Shown here: positions 1 through 8,265 of the stretch, piece by piece | How the letters are laid out: every line of letters begins with the position of its first letter | Position numbering within the stretch: the stretch's first letter is position 1 | Source: Clostridium sp. C2-6-12 | Lineage (GTDB): Bacteria > Bacillota > Clostridia > Clostridiales > Clostridiaceae | Length of the DNA: 40,853 bases | Reading direction: 5' to 3' | Assembly (NCBI RefSeq): GCF_009928485.1 | Contig: NZ_JAABNP010000045.1 | Coordinates: forward strand, 1 to 40,853 | Notes under the pieces: model-generated | Database searches by the model: none | What the model was told of the DNA's origin: nothing | Seen by the model: the letters and a program-made list of their open reading frames with translations, nothing else | Made by a program: the position numbers and the translations under genes

Positions 1-55
1 AAACCGAAAAGGAGTATCTCTTCTGATTAAAATTTAATCATTTTGCGACACTCCC
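1..55 (+). mobile_element. End of an IS1182-like insertion sequence (rest lies outside the window)
   Basis: The first 55 bases match, in inverted orientation and with about four mismatches, the IS end at 40529-40583. Shared landmarks are ACCGAAAAGGAG, the AT palindrome GATTAAAATTTAATC and the outer end ACACTCCC. The transposase would lie upstream of base 1 on the plus strand. The family name comes from the transposase tail read at the other window edge. The left boundary is unseen; the right boundary is placed at the last base shared by both copies. Confidence 0.75.
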
Positions 56-97
56 TTCTCATTAATAATTCATAACTCTTATTATACTCATTAATTA

Positions 98-955
98 TTA
101 ATTAGTTTTAACATCTTTTTCAGCACCATCTTTTAATATATTCAGTATTTTACCGCTTTCAGCACTTACAAAAATTTTCCAACTAATATTAACATCTTTA
201 TCACTTTTACCATTAACATTTACAATATAGCATAATTCATAGATTTGACTTACCTCTTTCTCCATTTTGTTATCAGCATAAACCAAATCTATCTTATCAT
301 TATTTGCACCTTCCTTGTTATACTTCTTAAAGGCATTTAAAGCGATTTCCTTTGCTTCTTCTTTAGCTATATTTATTACTGGCTGTTTACATTCCTTTTG
401 CAGAGTAGAATTTGAATATCCATCCAAAAAACCGTTTTCTTTATTAATATTTAATTTTATCTCATCAAAATAAAACGGATATCCATCTTTTTGTTTGGTA
501 AATATAAAAGAATAATACGGAAGATATTTGGCTCCTTCATTCATATTAACAGATTTTAATACCACATCTCCATTATATATACTTTTCAAATAATCTTCTG
601 CGTTTTTTTTAGCATCTTCTACCTTTACTTTTATAATGTTTAATTGATTATCTTTTTTTGCAAATCCTATTACATTATTATTTTTATCTAAATCTATTCC
701 AAAATTTTGAGTTGATATACTTCTATAAACCAATTCATTTTGGCTATTTATGGTTTTAATTCTTTCATATTTTATAGCATCTAATTTTTGATCCGTATTT
801 ACTGCATTAATTGAATATAATTTAGTCATAAAATCCTTAGATGCTTTAATTTCCTTTGCACCAGGACCAATAAAATTATATAGTATCACAGATATTATTA
901 TAAGTAGACCTCCCAAAGTCATTCCACCTATAATACTAGCTCTTTTAAACTTCAT
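98..955 (-). CDS. Membrane-anchored PepSY-like protein
   Basis: A 285-residue protein with one N-terminal hydrophobic segment (about residues 8-29) followed by a soluble, lysine-rich, probably extracellular part. The C-terminal stretch, about residues 190-275, ends in a W-x-x-x-V-x-A-x-x-G-x-I-L pattern typical of PepSY repeats, as found in YpeB/YcdB-like proteins that modulate proteases or sporulation germination factors. No catalytic residues are visible, so a regulatory or inhibitory role outside the membrane is an inference. The start is supported by AGGAGG seven bases upstream. An AT-rich inverted repeat (61-70 / 93-102) overlaps the stop and may act as a weak terminator. The IS end lies about 40 bp downstream. 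The gene stands alone and is not recognised beyond the family. Confidence 0.7.
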   Translation of the reverse strand: MKFKRASIIGGMTLGGLLIIISVILYNFIGPGAKEIKASKDFMTKLYSINAVNTDQKLDAIKYERIKTINSQNELVYRSISTQNFGIDLDKNNNVIGFAKKDNQLNIIKVKVEDAKKNAEDYLKSIYNGDVVLKSVNMNEGAKYLPYYSFIFTKQKDGYPFYFDEIKLNINKENGFLDGYSNSTLQKECKQPVINIAKEEAKEIALNAFKKYNKEGANNDKIDLVYADNKMEKEVSQIYELCYIVNVNGKSDKDVNISWKIFVSAESGKILNILKDGAEKDVKTN

Positions 956-1011
956 TAATAACCTCCTGCCTCATATAAATTTAATTTTATTATAACATAC
1001 TTTTCATACTA

Positions 1012-1034
1012 AATCCTTGATAATTTCAAGGATT
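1012..1034. promoter_or_regulatory. Inverted repeat upstream of the PepSY-like gene
   Basis: A perfect 9-bp inverted repeat, AATCCTTGA / TCAAGGATT, with a 5-nt spacer, lies 57 bp before the start of the PepSY-like gene. No T-run follows in either direction, so an operator or 5' leader hairpin fits better than a terminator. Confidence 0.3.
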
Positions 1035-1071
1035 AACACACAAAATAATGTTATAGCAGAAATCTAAATAC

Positions 1072-1113
1072 AAAAGGCTTATCATCAAATGATTATTTTG
1101 AAGATAAACCTTT
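1072..1113 (-). terminator. Terminator of ndk
   Basis: Read on the minus strand, AAAGGTTTATC pairs with GATAAGCCTTT (one G-T) around a 20-nt loop and ends in TTTT. It starts about 35 bp after the ndk stop codon. Confidence 0.65.
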
Positions 1114-1147
1114 AATAAATTCAAATTTTATCTATACCTGAATTTAC

Positions 1148-1564
1148 TTATTTGTTATTCAATTCTGGAAACCAAAGTTCTATTTCTTCTTTTGCACTTT
1201 CTACTGTATCAGAGGCATGAACACAATTTTCTGTTTTACTTCTTGCATATCTATGTCTTATAGTTCCTTCTTCAGCATCTGTTGGACTTGTAGCTCCATT
1301 AATCTTTCTTACTCTTGCAACTGCATCTTCACCTTTTAAAATAATTGCGCATAATGGACTTCTTGTAATAAAAGTTATTAATTCTTCATAGAACACCTTT
1401 CCCTTATGCTGACAATAATGTTTTTCTGCTATTTCTCTTGTTGCTTGCATTAATTTCAATTCTACTACTTTAAGTCCATTAGCCTCATAGCAACTTATTA
1501 TATTCCCAATTATATTTCTTTCAACTCCATCTGGTTTTATTAAAACCATACTCTTTTCAACCAT
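1148..1564 (-). CDS. ndk: Nucleoside diphosphate kinase
   Basis: A 138-residue cytoplasmic enzyme that moves the gamma phosphate from ATP to nucleoside diphosphates through a phospho-histidine. The N-terminal LIKPDGVERN nucleotide-binding signature and the active-site segment NCVHASDT with the catalytic His116 are both present, and the length is standard for bacterial Ndk. The Kpn-loop and the C-terminal W-F-P-E-L ending also fit. Residues TIRHRYA replace the more common TIRGDFA before the active site, a variation that seems tolerated in clostridia. The start has GGGAGGG nine bases upstream. It is monocistronic, with its own terminator and a divergent acylphosphatase gene upstream. Confidence 0.97.
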   Translation of the reverse strand: MVEKSMVLIKPDGVERNIIGNIISCYEANGLKVVELKLMQATREIAEKHYCQHKGKVFYEELITFITRSPLCAIILKGEDAVARVRKINGATSPTDAEEGTIRHRYARSKTENCVHASDTVESAKEEIELWFPELNNK

Positions 1565-1845
1565 TTTAAGCCCTCCCTATTATGTAAATTATTTGATATT
1601 ATTACCCTTTACAAAAATATTATACTAAATTTTCCGAAAATTATAAATACTTTTATAATGTTATTCCATATTTATTATATTGCTGATATAATTTTTCTAT
1701 AACATATGTATTAAAATAACGGATCTATCTATAAAAATTTCTTATTACATAGTCAACTGAATTTTGGTGAAAATACTAATTTATTAAGAAATCTTATTTC
1801 AATATAGTCATCTAATTTAGAATCTTTATAGTTAGGAGGATAAAT

Positions 1846-2118
1846 ATGGTTAGATATTCAATATTAGTTGATGGTAGAGTGCAAGGTGTCGGTTTTCGTT
1901 ATTTTACTCAAGTTACAGCTTCTACCTTAAATTTGACTGGCTACTGTGAAAATCTAATAGATGGAAAAGTTCAAATAGAAGTCCAAGGTTTGGAGGAAAA
2001 TATTAATTTGTTTATCTCTAAAATTAAGCAAGGAAATAATTTTTGCCGTATCAGCAATGTAAAAGTGGTTAATATTCCTGTTATTAATAACGAAAAAAAA
2101 TATTCTATAAAATATTAA
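1846..2118 (+). CDS. acyP: Acylphosphatase
   Basis: A 90-residue small cytoplasmic enzyme that hydrolyses the carboxyl-phosphate bond of acyl phosphates. The signature GRVQGVGFRYF (residues 10-20) carries the catalytic Arg18, and the second motif GYCENLIDGKVQIEVQG carries the catalytic Asn36. Length and fold pattern (beta-alpha-beta repeats) are those of the common-type family. The start codon is preceded by AGGAGGATAAAT, a strong ribosome site. The gene is alone between a 280-bp divergent intergenic region and a 20-bp-stem terminator. Substrate in vivo is not known for bacterial members; acetyl or carbamoyl phosphate is possible. Confidence 0.95.
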   Translation: MVRYSILVDGRVQGVGFRYFTQVTASTLNLTGYCENLIDGKVQIEVQGLEENINLFISKIKQGNNFCRISNVKVVNIPVINNEKKYSIKY

Positions 2119-2172
2119 ATAAAGTAAAGATGTATTGATTTTGTAATTAAACCAATACATCTTTACTTTATT
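2118..2172. terminator. Bidirectional terminator between acyP and the PHP phosphatase gene
   Basis: A perfect 20-bp stem (2118-2137 with 2153-2172) around a 15-nt loop separates the two convergent genes. AT-rich flanks can supply the U tract on both strands. Confidence 0.85.
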
Positions 2173-2186
2173 TATATTATATTTAA

Positions 2187-2918
2187 TCATAACTCCAAAT
2201 CTTCTAGTTTCCCTTTTTTCTTTAATCTAAGCAATAACTCATTTGGATCTTTATTAATTATAAGTTCTTCTGGGAAATCTATTGATTCCAGCATGCTAAT
2301 AGCCTTAGTAAATTCGCCTATTAATGTACAAAAGTGAGCATCACTATTCATTATTAATTTACCACCATATTTTTTGCATAATGAAGCTATCTCAGTACAA
2401 TTACCTAAACTTCCAATTCTTGAAGTTGTAAATGAACTATTATTAATTTCTATTAACACATCATTTTCAATTGCACACTTTACAACTCTTTCAAAATCAA
2501 CAGGCACTGCTGGATTTCCAAGATGACCAACAATATCGATCTTGCCGCTTTTGATTACATTTATAAAAGCTCTTGTATTTTCTTCTACAGTTCCAAGATT
2601 ATATATATTTTCATGTATGCTTCCAATTACAATATCCATTTTTTCTATTGTAAAATCATCCATATCTAAATTTCCCTCATAATCAATTATATTAGCTTCT
2701 GCTCCATATAGCATAGTAACTCCATACATTTCTCTTGGCAGTACCTTATAGTTATGAAAATACCAAATATGAGGAGAATGAGGCATACCAATTCCATGTT
2801 CTGTAGTTCCTAATACTTTTAGCCCTTTTTCAGCTGCTGCCTTTGCATTTTCCATTAAAGTTGAATAAGCGTGCCCACTAGCTATAGTATGAGTATGCAC
2901 ATCTAATGCGTATTTCAT
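2187..2918 (-). CDS. PHP-domain phosphatase, YcdX type
   Basis: A 243-residue PHP (polymerase and histidinol phosphatase) domain protein. All nine metal ligands of the trinuclear-zinc YcdX subfamily are in place: His8, His10, His16, His41, Glu74, His102, His132, Asp193 and His195, within motifs DVHTHT, TEHG, GAEANI, GHLGNP and NSDAH. It should therefore be an active cytoplasmic phosphoesterase; the substrate is unknown for the family. The start is preceded by AAAAAAGGTGATTTA. It is convergent with acyP and shares its terminator. The upstream 359-bp gap holds no other gene. Confidence 0.9.
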   Translation of the reverse strand: MKYALDVHTHTIASGHAYSTLMENAKAAAEKGLKVLGTTEHGIGMPHSPHIWYFHNYKVLPREMYGVTMLYGAEANIIDYEGNLDMDDFTIEKMDIVIGSIHENIYNLGTVEENTRAFINVIKSGKIDIVGHLGNPAVPVDFERVVKCAIENDVLIEINNSSFTTSRIGSLGNCTEIASLCKKYGGKLIMNSDAHFCTLIGEFTKAISMLESIDFPEELIINKDPNELLLRLKKKGKLEDLEL

Positions 2919-3197
2919 TAAATCACCTTTTTTCCTTATAAAATTTCTTTACTAAATTTATATTAACATACTTTAACCGTTAATTAAACTAAAGCAAGAT
3001 CCATAAATATATGCAATGATACATTATAAACGTTTAAAAATTATATACTTGCAATTATTCTATATTAATCACTATAAAATTTTATCATCTCTTAAAATTA
3101 TTTATTATACAGATTTTTATTCCATATTTTCATAAGTTGATTGCTTATATTCAGATAGGTTATAATATTATAGGCAATAAAATTAAATAAAAATGAA

Positions 3198-3267
3198 AAG
3201 GAGGTACTACTATTCATTTTAAATAAAGTAAGTGTTTATTATTAAGATAATACTACTGTGAATAGTA
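3198..3267 (+). promoter_or_regulatory. Structured leader: Shine-Dalgarno separated from the start codon by a hairpin
   Basis: AAGGAGG sits at 3198-3204, 73 nt before the Cof start at 3278, and no other good ribosome site is closer. Between them TACTATTCA (3208-3216) pairs perfectly with TGAATAGTA (3259-3267). Folding would leave only about 13 nt between AAGGAGG and the AUG. In-frame upstream sequence hits TAG at 3263, so no earlier start is possible. The rest of the gap 2919-3197 shows only AT-rich sequence. Confidence 0.5.
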
Positions 3268-3277
3268 CAAACAACTT

Positions 3278-4063
3278 ATGATCAAATTAATTGTAACAGA
3301 TATGGATGGAACATTATTAACCGAAGAAGGTCATTTACCAGAAGGATTTATGGATATTTTTAATCGCGTAAAAGCTAAAGATATTAAATGGGTTGCTGCA
3401 AGTGGAAGACCTTACTACACATTACAATCAAACTTCGGTCCAATTGGAAGATATTTATCTTTTATATGTGAAAATGGTGCTTTAGTAGTAGATAATGATA
3501 AAGTAATTTATGAAAGCGTTATTGATACAAGCACTGTTTCAGAAGTACTTACAGCTGCAAAAGAAATAGACAGCAATGTAGTAATTTTATGCTCTGCAAA
3601 TTGTGCTTACGTTGAAAATTGTTCAGAAGAGCACTTAGCAGAAATAAAGAAATATTATACTTGTCTTAAAGTCGTTGATGATTTATTCCAAATTACTGAT
3701 CCTATAATTAAAATAACTATTTGTAACTTAGAAAATTCTCATGAAAATTTGGATAATTTTTTCAAACCAAAATTTGAAGATAAATTAAATGTAGTAGGGT
3801 CTGGTCTAATATGGATTGATATTTCAAATAAAAATGTAACTAAAGGAACAGCACTTGAAACTCTAATGAATGCATATAATGTTTCAAAGGAAGAAACTAT
3901 GGTTTTCGGGGATTATTATAATGACATAGAAATGCTTCAAAAAGCTGAATTTAGCTTTGTAATGGAAAATTCTCCAGAAGACATGAAACAATACGGTAAA
4001 TACATAGCTGCAAGTAATACAGAAGCAGGGGTTTTAAGAGCTATTCTTGAATATGCACTTTAA
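3278..4063 (+). CDS. HAD-superfamily Cof-type (IIB) phosphatase
   Basis: A 261-residue cytoplasmic phosphatase of the Cof subfamily, which dephosphorylates sugar phosphates, FMN, PLP and similar metabolites. Motif I DMDGTL carries the nucleophile Asp8 and acid Asp10, motif II Ser42 in AASGRP, motif III Lys189 in VTKGTAL, and motif IV GDYYND with Asp212 and Asp216. The alpha/beta cap domain between residues about 80 and 185 is normal in size. The substrate cannot be told from sequence. The first ATG has no nearby ribosome site, but a hairpin in the leader may bring a distant AAGGAGG close. A terminator follows directly. Confidence 0.93.
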   Translation: MIKLIVTDMDGTLLTEEGHLPEGFMDIFNRVKAKDIKWVAASGRPYYTLQSNFGPIGRYLSFICENGALVVDNDKVIYESVIDTSTVSEVLTAAKEIDSNVVILCSANCAYVENCSEEHLAEIKKYYTCLKVVDDLFQITDPIIKITICNLENSHENLDNFFKPKFEDKLNVVGSGLIWIDISNKNVTKGTALETLMNAYNVSKEETMVFGDYYNDIEMLQKAEFSFVMENSPEDMKQYGKYIAASNTEAGVLRAILEYAL

Positions 4064-4084
4064 GAAGTTTTAAAAATCTAAACT

Positions 4085-4136
4085 AAAAAGCCACCGTAAA
4101 TATTTGATAAAAAACAAATATTTAGTGTGGCTTTTT
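4085..4136. terminator. Bidirectional terminator between the Cof gene and the kinase operon
   Basis: AAAAAGCCAC pairs with GTGGCTTTTT and an inner AATATTTG/CAAATATT extends the stem. T-runs are available on both strands, so it can end both the Cof gene and the converging kinase operon. Confidence 0.85.
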
Positions 4137-4156
4137 CATTAATGAATAAAAATCAA

Positions 4157-6184
4157 TTATTCAATATATATATCCGAAAATTCAATATCAATCTTTTCTT
4201 CTAATTGGTTCGTCTCCCATTCTTCATGAACCATTTCCTTATTTTCTAGCTTAGTTATTCTAGGCAAGGTTATAATAAATTCATTCCCTTTATTATTTGA
4301 TCTTAATCTTATAGTTCCTCCTTGAAGTTCAACTAGTGCTTTTGTCAAGAATAATCCTAACCCACTTCCTTCTTTTAATCTGTTAAATGCTTTATTTAGT
4401 TTTGTAAATTTATCAAAAATATACGGTATAGTTTCCCTATCAATTTCTAATCCATCATTTTGAATTTTTATCATTACATATTCGAATTTAAAAATTCCTA
4501 CACTAACCTTTATGTTTCCATCTTTTTTACCATACTTAACAGAATTAGAAAGGATATTCAAAATTATTCTTGTAATCATTTCTTTATCGCAATTAACATA
4601 AATTTCTTCTTGATTTGCATCAAATGTCAAAGAATTTTCAATTAACTGGATATATTTGTTAGAAGCAAGCGAAGCATTTTCAACAACTTCAACAATATTA
4701 TGTATTTTAAATTCCGGTATCATATATCCTTCAGAAATTTTATTTGCATCAATAAAATTATTTATTGTTCTAATAAGACGGAGACAGTTTTGTCTTATTA
4801 TTCTTCTATTTTTTTCAATACCTTCAACATTATTTTCCCCAAGATAAATTTGATTCATTTGCAGTGCTGTATATATTAAATTTATAGGAGTTTTTAATTC
4901 GTGAGAAATATTGGCAAAGAATTCTTTTTTTATCTCTTCTTCTTCCAGATATTCTTCAAGTATTTTCTTTATTTCTTTATTTTCATTTATTGCACTAATA
5001 TCGTGGATGTAAAGAATTATACTATTCTCATCTACATAAGATAAAAATATTTCAACTTCTAAACCTGTATATTTCATCTTTGCAAAAGGGATATAATTTC
5101 CAGCCTTCTCTACATCTTTTAAAGTAATATCAAAATACTTATAAATAAAATCAGATAAATATAATCCTATGATTTCATCATTTTTAATTTTTAGAGTTTC
5201 TAATGTCTTTTTATTAAAATATTGAAGCCTTTCATTAAAAAATAAAAATACACCTCCATAAATAGAATCTATTAACTGATTATTTTTTTCCTGACTTTTC
5301 TTCAAAACTATATTGTTTTCATTTAAGATTCTATTTCTGGTTATTAAAATAGCATTAAGTTGTTTTTTAGTTTTTGTAGCCATATCTATGTTTGTATTAA
5401 TTTTAAATAGAGAATTGTCCAGTACTTTTCCAATTATAAAATTATAAAATCTATAAAATATAATGCATTTTATGAATATAATGATTTCAGAAAATCTCTT
5501 ATATCCTAAAATTATAGCTATTAATCCAATATAATAGAGCATTATTGAACTAATGTAAACCGTAATCTGCTTAAACTCATCAAGTAAAAAAATTTCTTTG
5601 TTTTTAATTACTTTTCTTGAAACTGATATACACATTACTATACTAATTAAAATACTTATTATAATAGTTCGTATTAAAAAATACGCTTCACTTCTTTGAT
5701 AAAAGTACGTATTGCTTTTAAATATGTAGAATAATACAACAAACCATATTGAATAAAAAATCAAAATCACTGCACTTTTTGTAGTACTTCCCTTAAATTT
5801 CAAGAAATTTTCTAATGCACAGCATTCCAAAATAGCCTGTACATTAAACAAGAGTATAAAATAAATTCTAGGAGTATATTCAAATAATAACATGAACCCA
5901 ACTATATTTAAAATTATTATCCCAATTAATATAAAATAACCTATTTGAAAACTTTTCATAAAAGTTTTATCAACAAATTTTGTTCTTATCAGATTTACAT
6001 AGATAAATACTGTAATCATTGATATTGTTATGATACTATTTAAAATTAAATAAATATTATATTCGCTAGTAATCAGAGAATACGTCAGCACTACAAAAAC
6101 AGCAATAATAATATTTCTTACTTTAGGCTTTTTTAGACTTTTCATTATATTATTACACCATAGAAGTATTGCATCTTTATACAT
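4157..6184 (-). CDS. Membrane sensor histidine kinase A (degenerate G1 box)
   Basis: A 675-residue kinase. About seven to eight hydrophobic segments fill residues 23-255, then a coiled linker, a PAS-like segment (about 300-400), and HisKA plus HATPase_c modules. The H box SHELKTP holds the phospho-acceptor His428, the N box ILNILSNSVKYG holds Asn543/Asn547, and G2 GSGLGL (607-612) is intact. In the G1 box the canonical D-x-G-x-G reads N-D-G-L-E (576-580): the adenine-contacting Asp and the second Gly are replaced, so ATP binding may be weak. AGGAG precedes the start. It overlaps the upstream kinase gene by 8 nt, which implies translational coupling. No response regulator is nearby. The sensed signal is unknown. 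Confidence 0.9.
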   Translation of the reverse strand: MYKDAILLWCNNIMKSLKKPKVRNIIIAVFVVLTYSLITSEYNIYLILNSIITISMITVFIYVNLIRTKFVDKTFMKSFQIGYFILIGIIILNIVGFMLLFEYTPRIYFILLFNVQAILECCALENFLKFKGSTTKSAVILIFYSIWFVVLFYIFKSNTYFYQRSEAYFLIRTIIISILISIVMCISVSRKVIKNKEIFLLDEFKQITVYISSIMLYYIGLIAIILGYKRFSEIIIFIKCIIFYRFYNFIIGKVLDNSLFKINTNIDMATKTKKQLNAILITRNRILNENNIVLKKSQEKNNQLIDSIYGGVFLFFNERLQYFNKKTLETLKIKNDEIIGLYLSDFIYKYFDITLKDVEKAGNYIPFAKMKYTGLEVEIFLSYVDENSIILYIHDISAINENKEIKKILEEYLEEEEIKKEFFANISHELKTPINLIYTALQMNQIYLGENNVEGIEKNRRIIRQNCLRLIRTINNFIDANKISEGYMIPEFKIHNIVEVVENASLASNKYIQLIENSLTFDANQEEIYVNCDKEMITRIILNILSNSVKYGKKDGNIKVSVGIFKFEYVMIKIQNDGLEIDRETIPYIFDKFTKLNKAFNRLKEGSGLGLFLTKALVELQGGTIRLRSNNKGNEFIITLPRITKLENKEMVHEEWETNQLEEKIDIEFSDIYIE

Positions 6185-8099
6185 TCTTATTCTCCTTCTT
6201 GAATTTCATACTTATAGTTGTTCCTACCTCTTCATTTCTTTTAATTTGAATAGTTCCTCCTTGCAATTCAACCAATTGCTTTACTACTGAAAGACCTATT
6301 CCTGTACCGCTTTTTCTATCAGGCTTACAAGCTTCTCCCACCGCATACCTATTAAAAGCTTGATAAATAAACTCCTCTTCAATTCCACTCCCATTATCTT
6401 TTACTAATATATTAACATCTTCTCCATAATCAGAAATGATTACATAAATCTTTCCGCCATCTGGAGTATATTTAACTGCGTTTGAAACTAAATTTAAGAT
6501 TATCCTATCCATAAACTCATGATCTACATTTAAGTAACATTCCTCTGTATTTGTGTCAAAAATCAAATCTATGTTACTCCATTTTACATAATCAATTAAA
6601 GACATTACATTTTCTTCGATTACTTCTACGATATTGATATATTCCAATCTAGGAACTAAAAAATGAGAATTAATCTTAGAATTATCAATTAAATTATTAG
6701 TAAGCTTGATTAATGAAATACAATTTTGCCTAGATATATTATTATACTTCTGTAAAATCTCTAAATCAGCTTTATCTATATATATTTTTTCAACCTGCAT
6801 TGCAGAATAAATTACATTTATAGGTGTCTTTAAATCATGGCTTATACTAGAAAGAAACTCTGCTCTAATAATTTCATCTAATTTTCTATTTTCAACTTCT
6901 TTTTTTATTTCTTCCGTTTGAACTTTTGAAGTGTTATCCTTAATCAATATCAATTTTTTATTTTCATCAGAATAATTTGATAATAATTTTGCTTCGACAA
7001 AACGTCTTTCTTCACCTATATATATAATCGCATTGTAGTTTTCATTAACTTCACTTGGTGGCATATATTCAAGATATTTACTTATTTTTTTGTTAATGAT
7101 ATCTCTAGCCTTAGAAATGCCTATAATTCTTAAAAATTGCCTATTCACAAATAAAATTCTATCATTAGCTGCATTTAAAATTATAATGGGATGTGGCATG
7201 AATCTAAAAAATGTAGAGTATAAATATTCTTCGCTTTTAAGAAGATTTATTGATTTCTCCAATTCCTTATTTCCTTCCAATATTTTTAAATTCAACCTAT
7301 CTAATTCCTTATTTTTTTCGTTCAAAGAATTTGATAAAGTTTTATATGGCTCTCTTATGAGCTTAATAACAATAAAATTCCAAGTAATTCTAAAGTTTAT
7401 TAAATGAATAATTTCAATAACTGCATTACCAATAGTTTCATTTCCATAAAAATTATATATATTTGCAATTAATATTATAATTGTAGAGCATATATAAATT
7501 TTAAGCATACTATATTCTTCTGCTTTGAATATACATACTTTTTTTATATTTATAACAATTCTTGCGAACAAAGGAATCCCAATAATTAAGTATACAATTT
7601 TTACAAGATAAGTGGTTTCATCATAGTAATAACTCAATCCTAAACTTGCGATAATTAAAATAACTACTTGATAAGCAGATTTTTTTAATTCAATATTTTT
7701 ATAAATATATTGACTTAATGCATAAATGCAAAAGGTTTCAATTAATAAAATACTTTCTTTGCTTATAGCTATGTAAATTAAATTTTTTTGACTCAGAAAA
7801 TTTTTTTCATTGATATTTATTATTAATCCTACAGCTGAAATAAAAATCATTAAAGAAAAAAATTCAGCTACAATTTTAGATATATATTGTTTGTAAAATT
7901 TATTAACTTGTTGTAATAATACAAATAAAACTATACTTAAAATTATATAAAAACTTCTAAACATAAGAGGTATATTTACATTTTCATTAACAGCAAACAT
8001 CTTTAGTATAAAATATGCTAATATACTAGTTATGTAAATATATAGAACTTTATATCTATTTATATAAAATTTATTTGCTTTTTCTATATAAGCTTCCAT
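6177..8099 (-). CDS. Membrane sensor histidine kinase B with PAS domain
   Basis: A 640-residue kinase related to the one downstream, with about seven membrane segments in the first 245 residues, a coiled linker, a PAS domain (about 295-390) and a complete catalytic core. The H box SHDLKTP holds the phospho-acceptor (His421 in this numbering); the N box, G1 (KDNGSGI) and G2 (GTGIGL) are all canonical. The start chosen is the ATG at 8099 because GGGAGG lies just before it; an in-frame ATG 33 bases upstream has no ribosome site. Its last 8 nt overlap the start of kinase A. Together they could form a heterodimer in which B phosphorylates A, which is inference. No response regulator is adjacent. 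Confidence 0.9.
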   Translation of the reverse strand: MEAYIEKANKFYINRYKVLYIYITSILAYFILKMFAVNENVNIPLMFRSFYIILSIVLFVLLQQVNKFYKQYISKIVAEFFSLMIFISAVGLIININEKNFLSQKNLIYIAISKESILLIETFCIYALSQYIYKNIELKKSAYQVVILIIASLGLSYYYDETTYLVKIVYLIIGIPLFARIVINIKKVCIFKAEEYSMLKIYICSTIIILIANIYNFYGNETIGNAVIEIIHLINFRITWNFIVIKLIREPYKTLSNSLNEKNKELDRLNLKILEGNKELEKSINLLKSEEYLYSTFFRFMPHPIIILNAANDRILFVNRQFLRIIGISKARDIINKKISKYLEYMPPSEVNENYNAIIYIGEERRFVEAKLLSNYSDENKKLILIKDNTSKVQTEEIKKEVENRKLDEIIRAEFLSSISHDLKTPINVIYSAMQVEKIYIDKADLEILQKYNNISRQNCISLIKLTNNLIDNSKINSHFLVPRLEYINIVEVIEENVMSLIDYVKWSNIDLIFDTNTEECYLNVDHEFMDRIILNLVSNAVKYTPDGGKIYVIISDYGEDVNILVKDNGSGIEEEFIYQAFNRYAVGEACKPDRKSGTGIGLSVVKQLVELQGGTIQIKRNEEVGTTISMKFKKENKNV

Positions 8100-8203
8100 T
8101 TTTCCTCCCTGCTTTATTAAAGTCTTTAGCATATTTAAACCATATCATTTCACCTTATATATTACTTTATTTCCATTGAAATGTATATATCTTGAATTAG
8201 CTT

Positions 8204-8248
8204 GCAAAAAAAGAATAGCCATAAATTTTTTAAATTAGACTATTCTTC
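8204..8248 (-). terminator. Terminator of the YhgE pair
   Basis: On the minus strand AAGAATAG pairs with CTATTCTT around a 21-nt loop and runs into seven Ts. It lies 18 bp after the stop of the second YhgE gene and separates it from the kinase operon. Confidence 0.8.
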
Positions 8249-8265
8249 ATATTTACTATTATTTT

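Noticed and set aside
1698..1713. TATAACATATGTATTA, similar to the hcp-type palindrome, in the ndk-acyP intergenic region
   Set aside because: The TGT/ACA ends are lost and no -10 box lies 21 nt away on either strand; the nearest TATAAT-like box on the minus strand is at 18 nt. It looks like chance AT-rich similarity.
6177..8132. Longer start for kinase B at 8132
   Set aside because: No ribosome site before that ATG, while GGGAGG stands directly before the ATG at 8099.
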